A stretch of 64,000 nt of DNA from RYN-230 sp036509255. GTDB taxonomy: Bacteria; Actinomycetota; Actinomycetes; Streptosporangiales; Streptosporangiaceae. Positions 49,556 to 57,865 of this stretch are shown here, piece by piece. The stretch spans positions 50,730-114,729 of the forward strand of contig DATCFY010000044.1 of assembly GCA_036509255.1 (NCBI GenBank). Direction: 5' to 3'. The notes beneath the pieces were generated by a model. That model was not told where the DNA came from. It made no database searches and saw only the letters and a program-made list of their open reading frames with translations. The position numbers and the translations under genes were made by a program. Each line of letters starts with the position of its first letter. The first letter of the stretch is position 1.

Positions 49556-51425
49556 GGCAGCGCCGCAGCTCCGCTGGGTCACGGCCGCCATCGCGGCCCT
49601 GGTCTTCGCGGCGGGCTGCGGGGACGTGCCAACCAGCGGCCTGCTCCAGCACACCGCGCTGCCCGGCACCGGCGGCCAGCAAGGCACGGTCTGCTGCGGG
49701 GTGATCGTGAGCCCGCCTGCCTCCGGCTCGAGCCCGTCGGAGATAGTCGAGAACTTCCTGCTGGCCGGCACCGACTTTGGCGACCACCACGCGATCGCCC
49801 GCCAGTACCTGACCAGGGCGGCCAATCGGTCCTGGCAGCCGGGTCCCGGGCCTGCGGTCACCGTGATCGCCAGGCCGCCCACGGTCTCGTCCACCCACCG
49901 GCCATTCGGGTCGCAGGACACCGCGGTGGTCGAGATCAGCGCGCAGGAGCTAGGCAAGCTCAGCACCAGCGGCCAGTACACCCCGGCGGCACACGGCCAG
50001 GCCCAGCTGAACCAGGAGTTCACCCTGCAGCAGGTGCACCATCAGTGGCGGATCGCCACGCTGCCCTCGGGCGGGGTCAACCAGCCGTCCAGTGAGCTTT
50101 TGCTGACCAAGGACCTGTTCCGCCTGGCTTACCAGCCGCGCAACCTGTACTACTTCGACCCCGCCGGTAAGGGCAGGGACCTGGTGCCCGACCCGGTCTT
50201 CGTGCCCATCGATTCGTCGGATCCGGCCGCCGAGCTGGTCCGGGCCCTGCTGGTCAGCCCGCAGCAATGGCTGGCGGGGGCGGTGCTGTCGGCGTTCCCG
50301 CCCGCGGCCGAGCCGTCGCGCCCGGTCCAGATCCTGCCGGGGAGCAAGACGGCGGTGGTCGCCCTGACCCTGCCCAAGTCCGCGACTGGCCCGACCTCGC
50401 TGGCCCAGATGGCGTCGCAGCTGGTCTGGACCCTGACCAGTTCGCCGTACGGATCCGCATCCATCCAGGCGGTAAAGCTGGTGGTCAACGGTCACGTGTG
50501 GACCCCGCCCGGTGTCAGCAGCGCGGTGCTGAGCCGCAATAACTACCCACAGCCCGCGCTCGAGCCGCCGCGAAAGGAGAACCTGTACTTCCTCGGCAGT
50601 AACGGTGCGGCGCGGGTGCTCGGCCCGCAGGACAGCAACCATGCGGTGCCCGGCCAGGCGGGAACCGGCCAGGTCCCGCTGACCAGCATCGCTGTCTCAC
50701 CGGATCAGCAGTACCTGGCGGGCATCGGCGGGCCGGCCGGCGCGGCGACGCTCTACACCAGTTCCCTGTCCGCCGCGGCGAAGCCGCACGCCAGCGCGTC
50801 CGCGCGGGCGCTGCACGTCCGGATGAGCGGTGCCTCGATCACGTCGGTGAGCTGGGATCGCAACGATGACCTGTGGGTCGCGGGCTCCTCCGGTGGCCAG
50901 GCCCGGGTGTGGCTGCTGGACGCGTCCAAAGGCAAGCCGGTCAGCGTGGGCCTGCCGGCGGCCCTCCGGGACGTGACCGCGCTGCGTGTCGCGCCGGACG
51001 GCGTGCGCGTGGCCATGATCGCCAAGGTCAGCGCCCACGCGAGCGGCGGCAACGGCCCGGGGACGGAGGTACTTCTGGGAGCCGTCGTGCGGACGCCTGA
51101 CCAGCTATCTGGCCAGGTGATGCTGTCCATTGCCGGGCCGATCGGCGCGGACCTCCTCCGGCCCAGCGCGCTGAGCTGGTACGACGCGGATCACCTGCTG
51201 GTCGTGAACCAGGCACCTCCCGGACCTCAGCTCGAGGAGGTGCCGGTCGACGGGGACCGGTCGTCCTATCAGGGCCCCGAGCCGGACATGGCCTCGATCG
51301 CCGCGGCGGGTCCGCTGAACAGCCTGTTCGTGGGCCTGCAGACCGGGTACCTGGCCAAGTCCGTCGGGCTAGGTGAGCTGTGGAACCAGTTCACGGCCGG
51401 TCACGCGGTCACCTACCCAGGCTGA
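49548..51425 (+). CDS. lpqB: Lipoprotein LpqB
   Basis: The 625-residue lipoprotein starts at a GTG overlapping mtrB. The signal ends in the lipobox LVFAAGC, with lipid-modified Cys24, followed by GDVPTSG. A GerMN domain (FVPIDSSDPAAELVRALLVSPQQWL) and a beta-propeller-like C-terminal half (SIAVSPDQQYLAGIGG, VSWDRNDDLWVAG, DGVRVAMIAK) follow. LpqB interacts with MtrB and modulates MtrA phosphorylation in mycobacteria. It ends the mtnA-mtrA-mtrB-lpqB unit; the comF gene that often follows is missing. Confidence 0.95.
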   Translation: MAKAAPQLRWVTAAIAALVFAAGCGDVPTSGLLQHTALPGTGGQQGTVCCGVIVSPPASGSSPSEIVENFLLAGTDFGDHHAIARQYLTRAANRSWQPGPGPAVTVIARPPTVSSTHRPFGSQDTAVVEISAQELGKLSTSGQYTPAAHGQAQLNQEFTLQQVHHQWRIATLPSGGVNQPSSELLLTKDLFRLAYQPRNLYYFDPAGKGRDLVPDPVFVPIDSSDPAAELVRALLVSPQQWLAGAVLSAFPPAAEPSRPVQILPGSKTAVVALTLPKSATGPTSLAQMASQLVWTLTSSPYGSASIQAVKLVVNGHVWTPPGVSSAVLSRNNYPQPALEPPRKENLYFLGSNGAARVLGPQDSNHAVPGQAGTGQVPLTSIAVSPDQQYLAGIGGPAGAATLYTSSLSAAAKPHASASARALHVRMSGASITSVSWDRNDDLWVAGSSGGQARVWLLDASKGKPVSVGLPAALRDVTALRVAPDGVRVAMIAKVSAHASGGNGPGTEVLLGAVVRTPDQLSGQVMLSIAGPIGADLLRPSALSWYDADHLLVVNQAPPGPQLEEVPVDGDRSSYQGPEPDMASIAAAGPLNSLFVGLQTGYLAKSVGLGELWNQFTAGHAVTYPG

Positions 51426-51520
51426 CCATATTCCCGTCGCCGGCCGTGCCGAGATCAGCGGCATGGCGAAATTCGCCCCGCCGCGACCTTGCTCCCGATG
51501 CGGCATCCGCCCAGGTACTG

Positions 51521-51543
51521 GGCGTGTCGAAGTAGACACCGCC
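51521..51543 (+). terminator. Possible terminator hairpin after lpqB
   Basis: GGCG-TGTC and GACACCGCC form a 9-bp stem with one bulge and loop GAAGTA, about 95 bp after the lpqB stop. The next promoter starts immediately after it, so this probably separates the lpqB unit from the RNA gene. Confidence 0.5.
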
Positions 51544-51548
51544 GACTC

Positions 51549-51577
51549 CTGACATCTGGGCCCGGGCAGGCTAGCGT
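51549..51577 (+). promoter_or_regulatory. Strong promoter upstream of the candidate raiA RNA
   Basis: CTGACA (51549-51554), a 17-bp spacer and TAGCGT (51572-51577) match the housekeeping consensus well. Transcription should begin near 51584, about 300 nt before hpf, leaving a long untranslated structured stretch. Confidence 0.65.
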
Positions 51578-51583
51578 CGTTCT

Positions 51584-51740
51584 ATGGCACCCGCCCGGGT
51601 CCGTGGTTGCGCTGTGCAGGGTTTCCCGCTCGCTGCGGGGAGCCCGGCTTGGCAAGCCGATGCCAGCCGCAGGCGAAACGGCCCACGTAAGGCGACTTGT
51701 CGTCGACCGATCACGGTGCGGCTTAGAGGTAAGTCCTGCC
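51584..51740 (+). ncRNA. Candidate raiA-family structured noncoding RNA
   Basis: Between the promoter and a hairpin terminator lies a region without a plausible protein. GCAGG (51616-51620) pairs with CCTGC (51735-51739) to close a domain of about 124 nt. Inside are a GGG-TCCCGC / GCGGGGA-CCC stem (starting about 51619), GGCTT-GGC-AAGCC (51646-51658) and unpaired-looking AGGCGAAAC and TAAGGCGAC. It sits just upstream of hpf (raiA), which is the defining position of the raiA RNA motif described by comparative genomics in Firmicutes and Actinobacteria. I cannot align it to the covariance model. A cis-regulatory leader of hpf is the alternative. Confidence 0.55.
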
Positions 51741-51743
51741 CCC

Positions 51744-51766
51744 CCGGGAGATCAGATGTCTCCCGG
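51744..51766 (+). terminator. Terminator-like hairpin at the end of the candidate RNA
   Basis: CCGGGAGA (51744-51751) and TCTCCCGG (51759-51766) form a perfect 8-bp stem with loop TCAGATG, directly after the closing helix of the RNA. A run of seven C precedes it, and a partial repeat CCGGGAG follows. Read-through would extend transcription into hpf. Confidence 0.55.
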
Positions 51767-51887
51767 ACCGGGAGAAGGGCGGTAGTGGCACAGGCCGCGA
51801 ATCCCTCAGCAGGCGGATGTGGGGACGAAGACCAGGTCGGCCGGGCGGGTGTCATTCCACACGAGACGGTCGAAGGGGGTTTCCCAC

Positions 51888-52676
51888 GTGGACATCATCT
51901 TCCATGGGCGGCGCACAGGTATTCAGGAGCGCTTCCGCGACTACGCCACGGCCAAGCTAGACAGGATCGTGAAGCTCGACCAGAAGGCCATCAGCATGGA
52001 TGTGGAAGTAACCCTGGAACGTAATCCGCGCCAGTCCGCCCAGCGCGAGCGCGTCGAGCTGACGCTGTACTCGCGGGGTCCCGTGGTCCGCGCGGAAGCG
52101 GCCGCTGACGATCGCTACCAGGCTCTCGATCAGGCGATGGCCAAGCTCGAGACGCATATGCGCCGGGCCTGCGACCGGCGCAAGGCACGGAACTCGGCGC
52201 ACGTCTCACCGCTGGAGGCGCTGCCCCAGCAGCCTGCCAGGGCCCCCGGCCGGGTCGAGGTGGTCAGCGCGCCGGATCCGGAGCCTCCCGACTGGGTGCC
52301 AGCGCCCCGCGCGGGAACGGCTGCGCTTGCGGCCCCGGACGCGCCGGCCAACGGCGAAGCCGGGTGGGGGGCTGATGAAGAGGGCTGGCCCGATGCCGAG
52401 CTTCAGCTGGACGGGATCGTGCCTATCGCCATGGAGGGCGACGGCCCGCTCGTGGTGCGGGAGAAATTCCACTCGGCGACGCCGATGACCATCGACCGCG
52501 CCCTGTTCGAGATGGAACTCGTGGGACACAACTTCTTCCTGTTCGAGGACGAGACCTGCCACCTGCCCAGCGTGGTCTACCGCAGGCGCGGCTATCACTA
52601 CGGGGTGATCCGACTGGTCGAAGAGCTGGCCGCCCAGCCGGCCTCCACCCCCTACCGGCGTGTGCCGGTGGAATGA
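51888..52676 (+). CDS. hpf: Long-form ribosome hibernation promoting factor
   Basis: The start is the GTG at 51888 behind AAGGGGG (MDIIFHGRRTGIQERFRDYA); the frame to 51819 is leader. The 262-residue protein has an N-terminal S30AE/RaiA domain (1-105) that binds the small-subunit decoding site. A variable Pro/Ala linker (about 110-195) follows. The C-terminal dimerisation domain has VVREKFHSATPMTIDRALFEMELVGHNFFLFED and VVYRRRGYHYGVIRL, so it can form 100S ribosome dimers. The candidate raiA RNA ends about 120 bp upstream. Confidence 0.95.
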   Translation: MDIIFHGRRTGIQERFRDYATAKLDRIVKLDQKAISMDVEVTLERNPRQSAQRERVELTLYSRGPVVRAEAAADDRYQALDQAMAKLETHMRRACDRRKARNSAHVSPLEALPQQPARAPGRVEVVSAPDPEPPDWVPAPRAGTAALAAPDAPANGEAGWGADEEGWPDAELQLDGIVPIAMEGDGPLVVREKFHSATPMTIDRALFEMELVGHNFFLFEDETCHLPSVVYRRRGYHYGVIRLVEELAAQPASTPYRRVPVE

Positions 52677-53028
52677 GCCAGGAGGCAGCTGGGAAACCGA
52701 TGCACTGGTGAGGCTGCTCTTTCGGGAGCGGCCCGTCGAAATGCCGGGTTAGCGAGCCCCAGTTTGCGTGTGTGCCCTCCGCTGCGCCAGAGTTTGACCA
52801 CTGGTCGCGGTGGGGGGCACCGCGCAGGACCTTTCCGGCCGGCCGCGGTACCGGAGAAGGCCAGCGCGGGTTCTCCAGCGTGGCAGTACCCGTAAGCCCC
52901 GCCACGCCCGCAGTATTGGCAAGGCTCCGCCGTGGTCATCAGGCCAGGTGGGCCAGCACCAAGTACGACCGCGGTACCGGGCACGGCGCGAGCATCACGC
53001 CTTGACGCAGGGTCAGAGAGGAGGCGCT
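52677..53028. other. 350-bp leader region before the NarL-type regulator
   Basis: No protein-coding signal is convincing here: the frame of the regulator is open from 52810 but lacks start and ribosome signals until 53029. I see no clear promoter, only GC-rich potential hairpins such as CGCGGTACCGG-type repeats at about 52845 and 52970. A promoter must exist, since hpf ends at 52676. Confidence 0.4.
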
Positions 53029-53784
53029 ATGGGCGGAGATCCCGCGGTGAGCACAGTTTCCGGGACAGGCACTGATCTCCAGGCCAGCGCCGGTTCAGCG
53101 GATTCGCCGTCGTCCGATCCGATCCGTGCTCTCATCGTCGACGATCATGCGCTGTTCCGCCGGGGACTGGAGATGGTCCTCGCCGCCGAGGACGATATCG
53201 AGCTGGTCGGTGAGGCCAGTGACGGGACCGAGGCGGTGGAGAAGGCGGGCGAGGCGCTGCCCGACGTGGTCCTGATGGACATCCGCATGCCCAGGAGTAG
53301 CGGCATCGAGGCCTGCCGGGCGATGAAGGAAGTAGCTCCCAGCTCGAAGATCGTCATGCTGACGATCAGTGACGAGGAAGAGGACCTCTTCGAGGCCATC
53401 CGTGCCGGAGCCAGCGGTTACCTGCTCAAGGACATTCCGCTGGACGAGGTCGCGGACGTGGTCCGGGCCGTGCATGGCGGCCGGTCGCTCATCAATCCGT
53501 CCATGGCCGCCAAGCTGCTCACCGAGTTCGCGGCGCTGGCCAAGCGGGACGGGGAGGAGCGATCCGAGCAGCAGGTCCCGGCGCCGAAGCTCACCGACCG
53601 GGAGATGCAGGTCCTGAAGCTGGTGGCCAAGGGGATGAACAACCGGGACATCGCCAAGGAACTGTTCATCTCGGAGAACACGGTCAAGAATCACGTGCGC
53701 AACATCCTGGAGAAACTTCAGATCCACTCGCGGATGGAAGCCGTGATGATCGCCGTCCGGGAGAAGCTCATCGAGTTCACCTGA
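53029..53784 (+). CDS. Orphan NarL/FixJ-family response regulator
   Basis: ATG at 53029 behind AGAGAGGAGG; 251 residues. About 30 disordered N-terminal residues precede a receiver domain: LIVDDHALFRRGL, phosphoacceptor Asp84 in VVLMDIRMP, Thr in MLTISDEEED, Lys134 in YLLKDIP. The LuxR-type HTH is LTDREMQVLKLVAKGMNNRDIAKELFISENTVKNHVRNIL. No histidine kinase is nearby, and this regulator sits between hpf and secA in other actinomycetes too. It ends in VIAVREKLIEFT. Its targets are unknown. Confidence 0.92.
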   Translation: MGGDPAVSTVSGTGTDLQASAGSADSPSSDPIRALIVDDHALFRRGLEMVLAAEDDIELVGEASDGTEAVEKAGEALPDVVLMDIRMPRSSGIEACRAMKEVAPSSKIVMLTISDEEEDLFEAIRAGASGYLLKDIPLDEVADVVRAVHGGRSLINPSMAAKLLTEFAALAKRDGEERSEQQVPAPKLTDREMQVLKLVAKGMNNRDIAKELFISENTVKNHVRNILEKLQIHSRMEAVMIAVREKLIEFT

Positions 53785-53893
53785 CCTGGCCTGCCGGCCA
53801 GGGCCTGGCGAGTCCCGTTCAGCGTGCGGGCCAGCCGGTTCAGCGAGCCCGCTGGACCGGCTGACACAGCGGCCATGAATGTTGCCGAAGTAC

Positions 53894-53938
53894 TTGGCGG
53901 CGCGATGTATACCCAGTATTATTCTCGGCATGCTACTG
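53894..53938 (+). promoter_or_regulatory. Promoter and operator of the PadR-ABC operon
   Basis: TTGGCG (53894-53899), a 17-bp spacer and TATTAT (53917-53922) form a clear promoter in a locally AT-rich stretch. The inverted repeat CAGTA-N15-TACTG (53914-53918 and 53934-53938) covers the -10 and start point, a good position for repression by the PadR protein encoded next. Confidence 0.6.
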
Positions 53939-53952
53939 AATTACGCGACGTC

Positions 53953-54534
53953 ATGAGCGTCCGCCACGCCCTGCTGGCGCTGCTGAGCGAGGGTCCTAAG
54001 TACGGGCTCCAGCTGCGTGAGGAGTTCGAGGCCCGGACGGGGGAGGTCTGGCCGCTCAACGTCGGCCAGGTCTACACCACGCTGCAGCGGCTCGAGCGGG
54101 ACGGTCTGGTCGAGTCGGACGATGACGGGGATGAGGGCCCGCAGAAAGGGTTCCGGATCACCCCCGGCGGGGCTGCGGAGCTGGCTGCCTGGCTGCGCAC
54201 GCCCCCGGACCTGGCCTCACCGCCGCGCGACGAGCTGGTGATGAAGGTGCTCGTGGCCCTGCGGGTGCCGGGCACAGACGTGCACGAGGTGATTCAGGTG
54301 CACCGGCGCTACCTGGTGGAGCTGATGCAGCAGTGGACCCGCATCAAGGAAGCTGAGGCCGACTCCGATCTCGGCCTGGGCCTGGTGGTCGACGCCGAGC
54401 TCTTCCGGCTCGATGCGGTGATCCGGTGGCTGGATGCGGCCGACGGGCGGCTCAAGCGTGCCGCGGCCGACCCGCCCCAGCCCGCGTCCGTGGCCTTGCC
54501 CAGGCTGCGGCGGCGGGTGGGCACACGACCATGA
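53953..54534 (+). CDS. PadR-family transcriptional regulator
   Basis: I choose the ATG at 53953 (MSVRHALLALLSEGPKYGLQL), which starts the winged helix and lies just downstream of the promoter; the frame is open to 53824. The 193-residue product has the PadR core PKYGLQLREEFEARTG, LNVGQVYTTLQRLERDGLVES and FRITPGGAAEL. A C-terminal coiled-coil dimer domain follows (VHRRYLVELMQQWTRIKEAE). It probably represses the ABC exporter genes that follow 37 bp later, as PadR/LmrR-like proteins often do. Confidence 0.9.
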   Translation: MSVRHALLALLSEGPKYGLQLREEFEARTGEVWPLNVGQVYTTLQRLERDGLVESDDDGDEGPQKGFRITPGGAAELAAWLRTPPDLASPPRDELVMKVLVALRVPGTDVHEVIQVHRRYLVELMQQWTRIKEAEADSDLGLGLVVDAELFRLDAVIRWLDAADGRLKRAAADPPQPASVALPRLRRRVGTRP

Positions 54535-54571
54535 ACAGTGAGCGCTCGACCTGCGAACGGGAGACGGGGCA

Positions 54572-55294
54572 ATGACAGTGCTGGAACTGAGGGACGTATC
54601 CAAGTCCTACGGGCAGGAAGCTTCCCGGGTGGATGCCCTCCGCGGGGTTGACCTGGCCGTAGAGCCGGGCGGCATGGTGGCGGTGATGGGCCCGAGTGGC
54701 TCGGGCAAGTCCACGCTGCTGACGATCGCTGGCAGCCTGGAGGAGCCCAGCAGCGGGGAGGTGCTGATCGACGGGGCGCCGCTGTCCCGGATGTCACGCA
54801 ACGACAAGGCGCGGCTGCGGCGGCGCGCGGTCGGGTACGTGTTCCAGGACTTCAACCTGCTGCCCGGGCTGACCGTGGCCGAGAACGTGGCCCTGCCGCT
54901 GGAACTGGACGGCATGGGCGCCCGCAGGGCGCGCAGGGCGGCCGAGCAGGCGCTGGACGGCCTCGGCCTGCGGGACAGGGCGTCCCGGTTCCCCAGCGAG
55001 CTGTCTGGCGGTGAGCGCCAGCGGGTCGCGATCGCCCGCGCGGTGGTGGGGGACCGCCGCCTGCTGCTGGCCGACGAGCCGTCTGGCGCGCTGGACTCGG
55101 TGAACGCGGAAGCGGTCATGCGGCTGATCCACGAGGCGTGCAAGCGCGGGGTGGCCGCCGTCGTGGTGACCCACGACGCGCAGCTGGCGTCCTGGGCGGA
55201 CCGGGTGGTATTCCTGCGTGACGGCCGCGTCGTGGACCAGACCGCCCCGCTGCCCGGCCCCGAGTCCCTGCTCACCCCGGGCCAGACTCCATGA
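54572..55294 (+). CDS. ABC transporter ATPase, MacB/LolD type
   Basis: The product has 240 residues. Walker A is GPSGSGKST (40-48), Q loop FQDFNLLPG, signature LSGGERQR (144-151), Walker B LLLADEP (164-170) with the D-loop SGALDS, and H-loop VVVTHD. The close match to LolD/MacB ATPases, together with the FtsX-type permease encoded next, indicates a mechanotransmission-type ABC system rather than a classical importer. Its stop overlaps the permease start (ATGA). Confidence 0.94.
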   Translation: MTVLELRDVSKSYGQEASRVDALRGVDLAVEPGGMVAVMGPSGSGKSTLLTIAGSLEEPSSGEVLIDGAPLSRMSRNDKARLRRRAVGYVFQDFNLLPGLTVAENVALPLELDGMGARRARRAAEQALDGLGLRDRASRFPSELSGGERQRVAIARAVVGDRRLLLADEPSGALDSVNAEAVMRLIHEACKRGVAAVVVTHDAQLASWADRVVFLRDGRVVDQTAPLPGPESLLTPGQTP

Positions 55295-57825
55295 CCACCA
55301 CGCTGCGGGAACGCCCCGCGCCAGCGGGAGCCACGGGTAACGGGGGCGCTCCCGCCCGGCGCGCGGTCATCCGCTGGGCCTGGCGGCTGCTGCGCCGCGA
55401 GTGGCGTCAGCAGCTGCTGATCCTCGGGCTCGTCACGGTCGCGGTGGCGGCCACCATCGTCGGGGCGGCGGTGGCCACCACCACGCCCCCGGCGGCTAAC
55501 GCGGGTTTCGGCACCGCCCAGGACCAGGCCAACTTCCAGGCCCCTGACCCGCATCTGGCCAGCCAGATCGCGTCGCTGCAGCACCGCTTCGGCCGGATCG
55601 ACGTGATCGAGAACGAGGCGGCCGCCATCCCGGGCTCGATCAACACCTACGACCTGCGCGCGCAGAACCCGCGCGGCCCGTATGGCCAGCCGATGCTCTC
55701 CCTGGTCAGCGGGCACTACCCGGCTGGCCCGGGCCAGGTGGCGGTGACCAGCGACCTCGCCGCGACCTTCCGTCTTAAGGTCGGTGACCTCTGGCACACC
55801 GGCGGCACGACCCGGCGGGTCACCGGCATCGTGCAAAACCCGCAGAATCTGGTGGATGAGTTCGCCCTGGTCGTCCCGGGCCAGGTCACCACGCCGAGTC
55901 AGGTCACCGTCCTGTTCGATGCGCATGGGGTGCCCCCGCACAAAATCGGGCCGAACGTATCCACGCCGCACTCGGCGTCCTCAGGCAACGTGCTGAATCC
56001 GGAGACGATCGTGCTCGCCCTGGCCACCGTCGGCATGCTGCTCATCGCCCTGGTGGGGATCGGCGGCTTCACGGTGCTGGCGCAGCGCCGGCTGCGATCC
56101 CTGGGGCTGCTGGCCGCCCAGGGGGCCACTGCCAGGAACATCAGCCTCGTCGTCCGGGCCAACGGCGTGCTGGTGGGCGTCCTCGGCGCCGTGGCCGGGT
56201 TCGTGCTCGGCTTGGCCGCCTGGCTGGCCTACCGGCCGAGTGTCGAGTCGGATGCGCATCACTCGATCGGCGCCTTCCAGCTGCCGTGGACCGTGATCGG
56301 CGTGGCCCTGGCCCTCGCTGTCCTCGCCACCTATTTCGCCGCCGCCCGGCCGGCCCGGGCGGTCACCAGGATCCCCGTCGTGACCGCCCTGTCCGGGCGG
56401 CCCGCGCCGCCCAAGCAGGTCCGCCGCTCGGCGCTGCCCGGCCTGGTCCTGCTCGGCGGGGCCGCGGTCCTGTTTGCCTTCTCCGGCACGAGCAACGGTA
56501 ACGGCAGCGGCTCAATCGAACTCGTCCTCGGCTTCGTCGCCCTGATCGCGGCGGTGATCCTGCTGGCCCCGGCGTGCCTCACGCTGCTGGCCAGGCTGGG
56601 CCGGCGGGCCCCGATCGCAACCCGGCTGGCCCTGCGCGACCTGGCCCGGTACCGCGCCCGCTCAGGGTCAGCCCTCGCCGCCATCACCCTCGGCGTGCTG
56701 ATCGCCGTGCTAGTCAGCGTGCTGTCCGCCCAGCGCTTCGGCAACGTCCTCGACTACGCCGGGCCCAACCTGGCATCAGACCAGATCGTCGTCTACACGC
56801 CCAACGGGCAGGGTGGCGGCGGGCCGGGCAACGGGCCCGGCGGCCCGGTGACCGGGACCAATCTGGCGTCGATGGCGAAGGCGGCGCACAGCATCGCGGC
56901 CGCGCTCGGCTCGCACGACGTCGTCGAACTCGAGTCGGCGAACGCGAACCTTCAGCACGCCGCGTCGGGCCGCCAGTTCTCCGGGACGGTGTACGTGGCT
57001 ACCCCGGCCCTGCTGCGGGCCTTCGGGATCAAGGCCTCGGACGTGAACCACGCAGCCGACGTCCTCACGATGCGCCCGGGCCTGGCCACGATCCCCAAGA
57101 TGCAGCTCCTCTACACCAACGGTGGAAGCACCCCGGGTGGTGCCAAGGGCCCGGGTGCCGGGGGCGGACCTGATTACTCTGCGTGCACCAAGGGCAGCTG
57201 TCTGGCCCACCCGGTGATCCAGGAGATCAGCGCGCTTCCGTCCGGCACGTCGGCGCCCAACACCGTGCTCACCGAGCACGCCATCAGCACTCTCCACCTC
57301 CAGGCGGGCGTGCAGGCAGACGGCTGGCTCATCCAGACACCGAGCCCGCCCACCGCCGCGCAGATCACCAACGCCCGGCTCGCCGCCGCCGCGGCTGGCC
57401 TGACCATCGAAACCAAGAACAGCATCCCGTCGGTGGCGATGATCATCAACTGGGCTACCGTGTTCGGCATCGTGCTCGCGCTGGGCATCCTGGCCATGAC
57501 GCTCGGCCTCATCCGCAGCGAAACCGCGGGCGACTTGCGTACCCTGGCCGCGACCGGGGCCAGCGGCTGGACCCGGCGCATGCTGACCGCGGTCACCGCG
57601 GGAGCCCTGGGCCTGGCAGGCGCGGTCCTCGGCACGGTGGCGGCCTATACCGCCGCCATCGGCTACGCCTGGGATAACAAGCTCGATGGCCTCTCCGAGC
57701 TGACCAGCGTGCCCACCACCAGCCTGCTGCTCATCCTGGTGGGCATGCCGCTGGCGGCCGCCGTGGCCGGCTGGCTGCTCGCGGGCCGGGAGCCGGCCGC
57801 CATAGGACACCAGCCGATGGAATGA
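55291..57825 (+). CDS. FtsX/MacB-like ABC permease, two FtsX domains
   Basis: The 844-residue product has a first helix (QLLILGLVTVAVAATIVGAAVA), a large extracytoplasmic domain, and then helix groups near 240-360 (ALATVGMLLIALVGIGGFTVLA) and 370-480. A second extracytoplasmic domain has a Gly/Pro-rich linker (GGGGPGNGPGG) and two cysteines (SACTKGSC). Final helices follow near 715-840. This is the duplicated FtsX arrangement of MacB-like/BceB-like exporters. With the ATPase encoded before it, it may export a lipid, peptide or antibiotic, or remodel the envelope; the substrate is unknown. Confidence 0.88.
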   Translation: MTTTLRERPAPAGATGNGGAPARRAVIRWAWRLLRREWRQQLLILGLVTVAVAATIVGAAVATTTPPAANAGFGTAQDQANFQAPDPHLASQIASLQHRFGRIDVIENEAAAIPGSINTYDLRAQNPRGPYGQPMLSLVSGHYPAGPGQVAVTSDLAATFRLKVGDLWHTGGTTRRVTGIVQNPQNLVDEFALVVPGQVTTPSQVTVLFDAHGVPPHKIGPNVSTPHSASSGNVLNPETIVLALATVGMLLIALVGIGGFTVLAQRRLRSLGLLAAQGATARNISLVVRANGVLVGVLGAVAGFVLGLAAWLAYRPSVESDAHHSIGAFQLPWTVIGVALALAVLATYFAAARPARAVTRIPVVTALSGRPAPPKQVRRSALPGLVLLGGAAVLFAFSGTSNGNGSGSIELVLGFVALIAAVILLAPACLTLLARLGRRAPIATRLALRDLARYRARSGSALAAITLGVLIAVLVSVLSAQRFGNVLDYAGPNLASDQIVVYTPNGQGGGGPGNGPGGPVTGTNLASMAKAAHSIAAALGSHDVVELESANANLQHAASGRQFSGTVYVATPALLRAFGIKASDVNHAADVLTMRPGLATIPKMQLLYTNGGSTPGGAKGPGAGGGPDYSACTKGSCLAHPVIQEISALPSGTSAPNTVLTEHAISTLHLQAGVQADGWLIQTPSPPTAAQITNARLAAAAAGLTIETKNSIPSVAMIINWATVFGIVLALGILAMTLGLIRSETAGDLRTLAATGASGWTRRMLTAVTAGALGLAGAVLGTVAAYTAAIGYAWDNKLDGLSELTSVPTTSLLLILVGMPLAAAVAGWLLAGREPAAIGHQPME

Positions 57826-57865
57826 GGGTGGGGTCAGCCGGCCCGGACCGCGTCGCAACAGCGCA

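Noticed and set aside
51426..51887. A decayed comF gene in the lpqB-hpf gap
   Set aside because: No CGxC zinc finger or phosphoribosyltransferase motif is visible in any frame, so there is no sign of a relic.
51584..52024. 146-codon frame starting at the ATG next to the TAGCGT -10
   Set aside because: It looks like a leaderless gene, but the peptide has no family features, runs into hpf in another frame, and the DNA has RNA-like stems. I treat it as the RNA transcript start.
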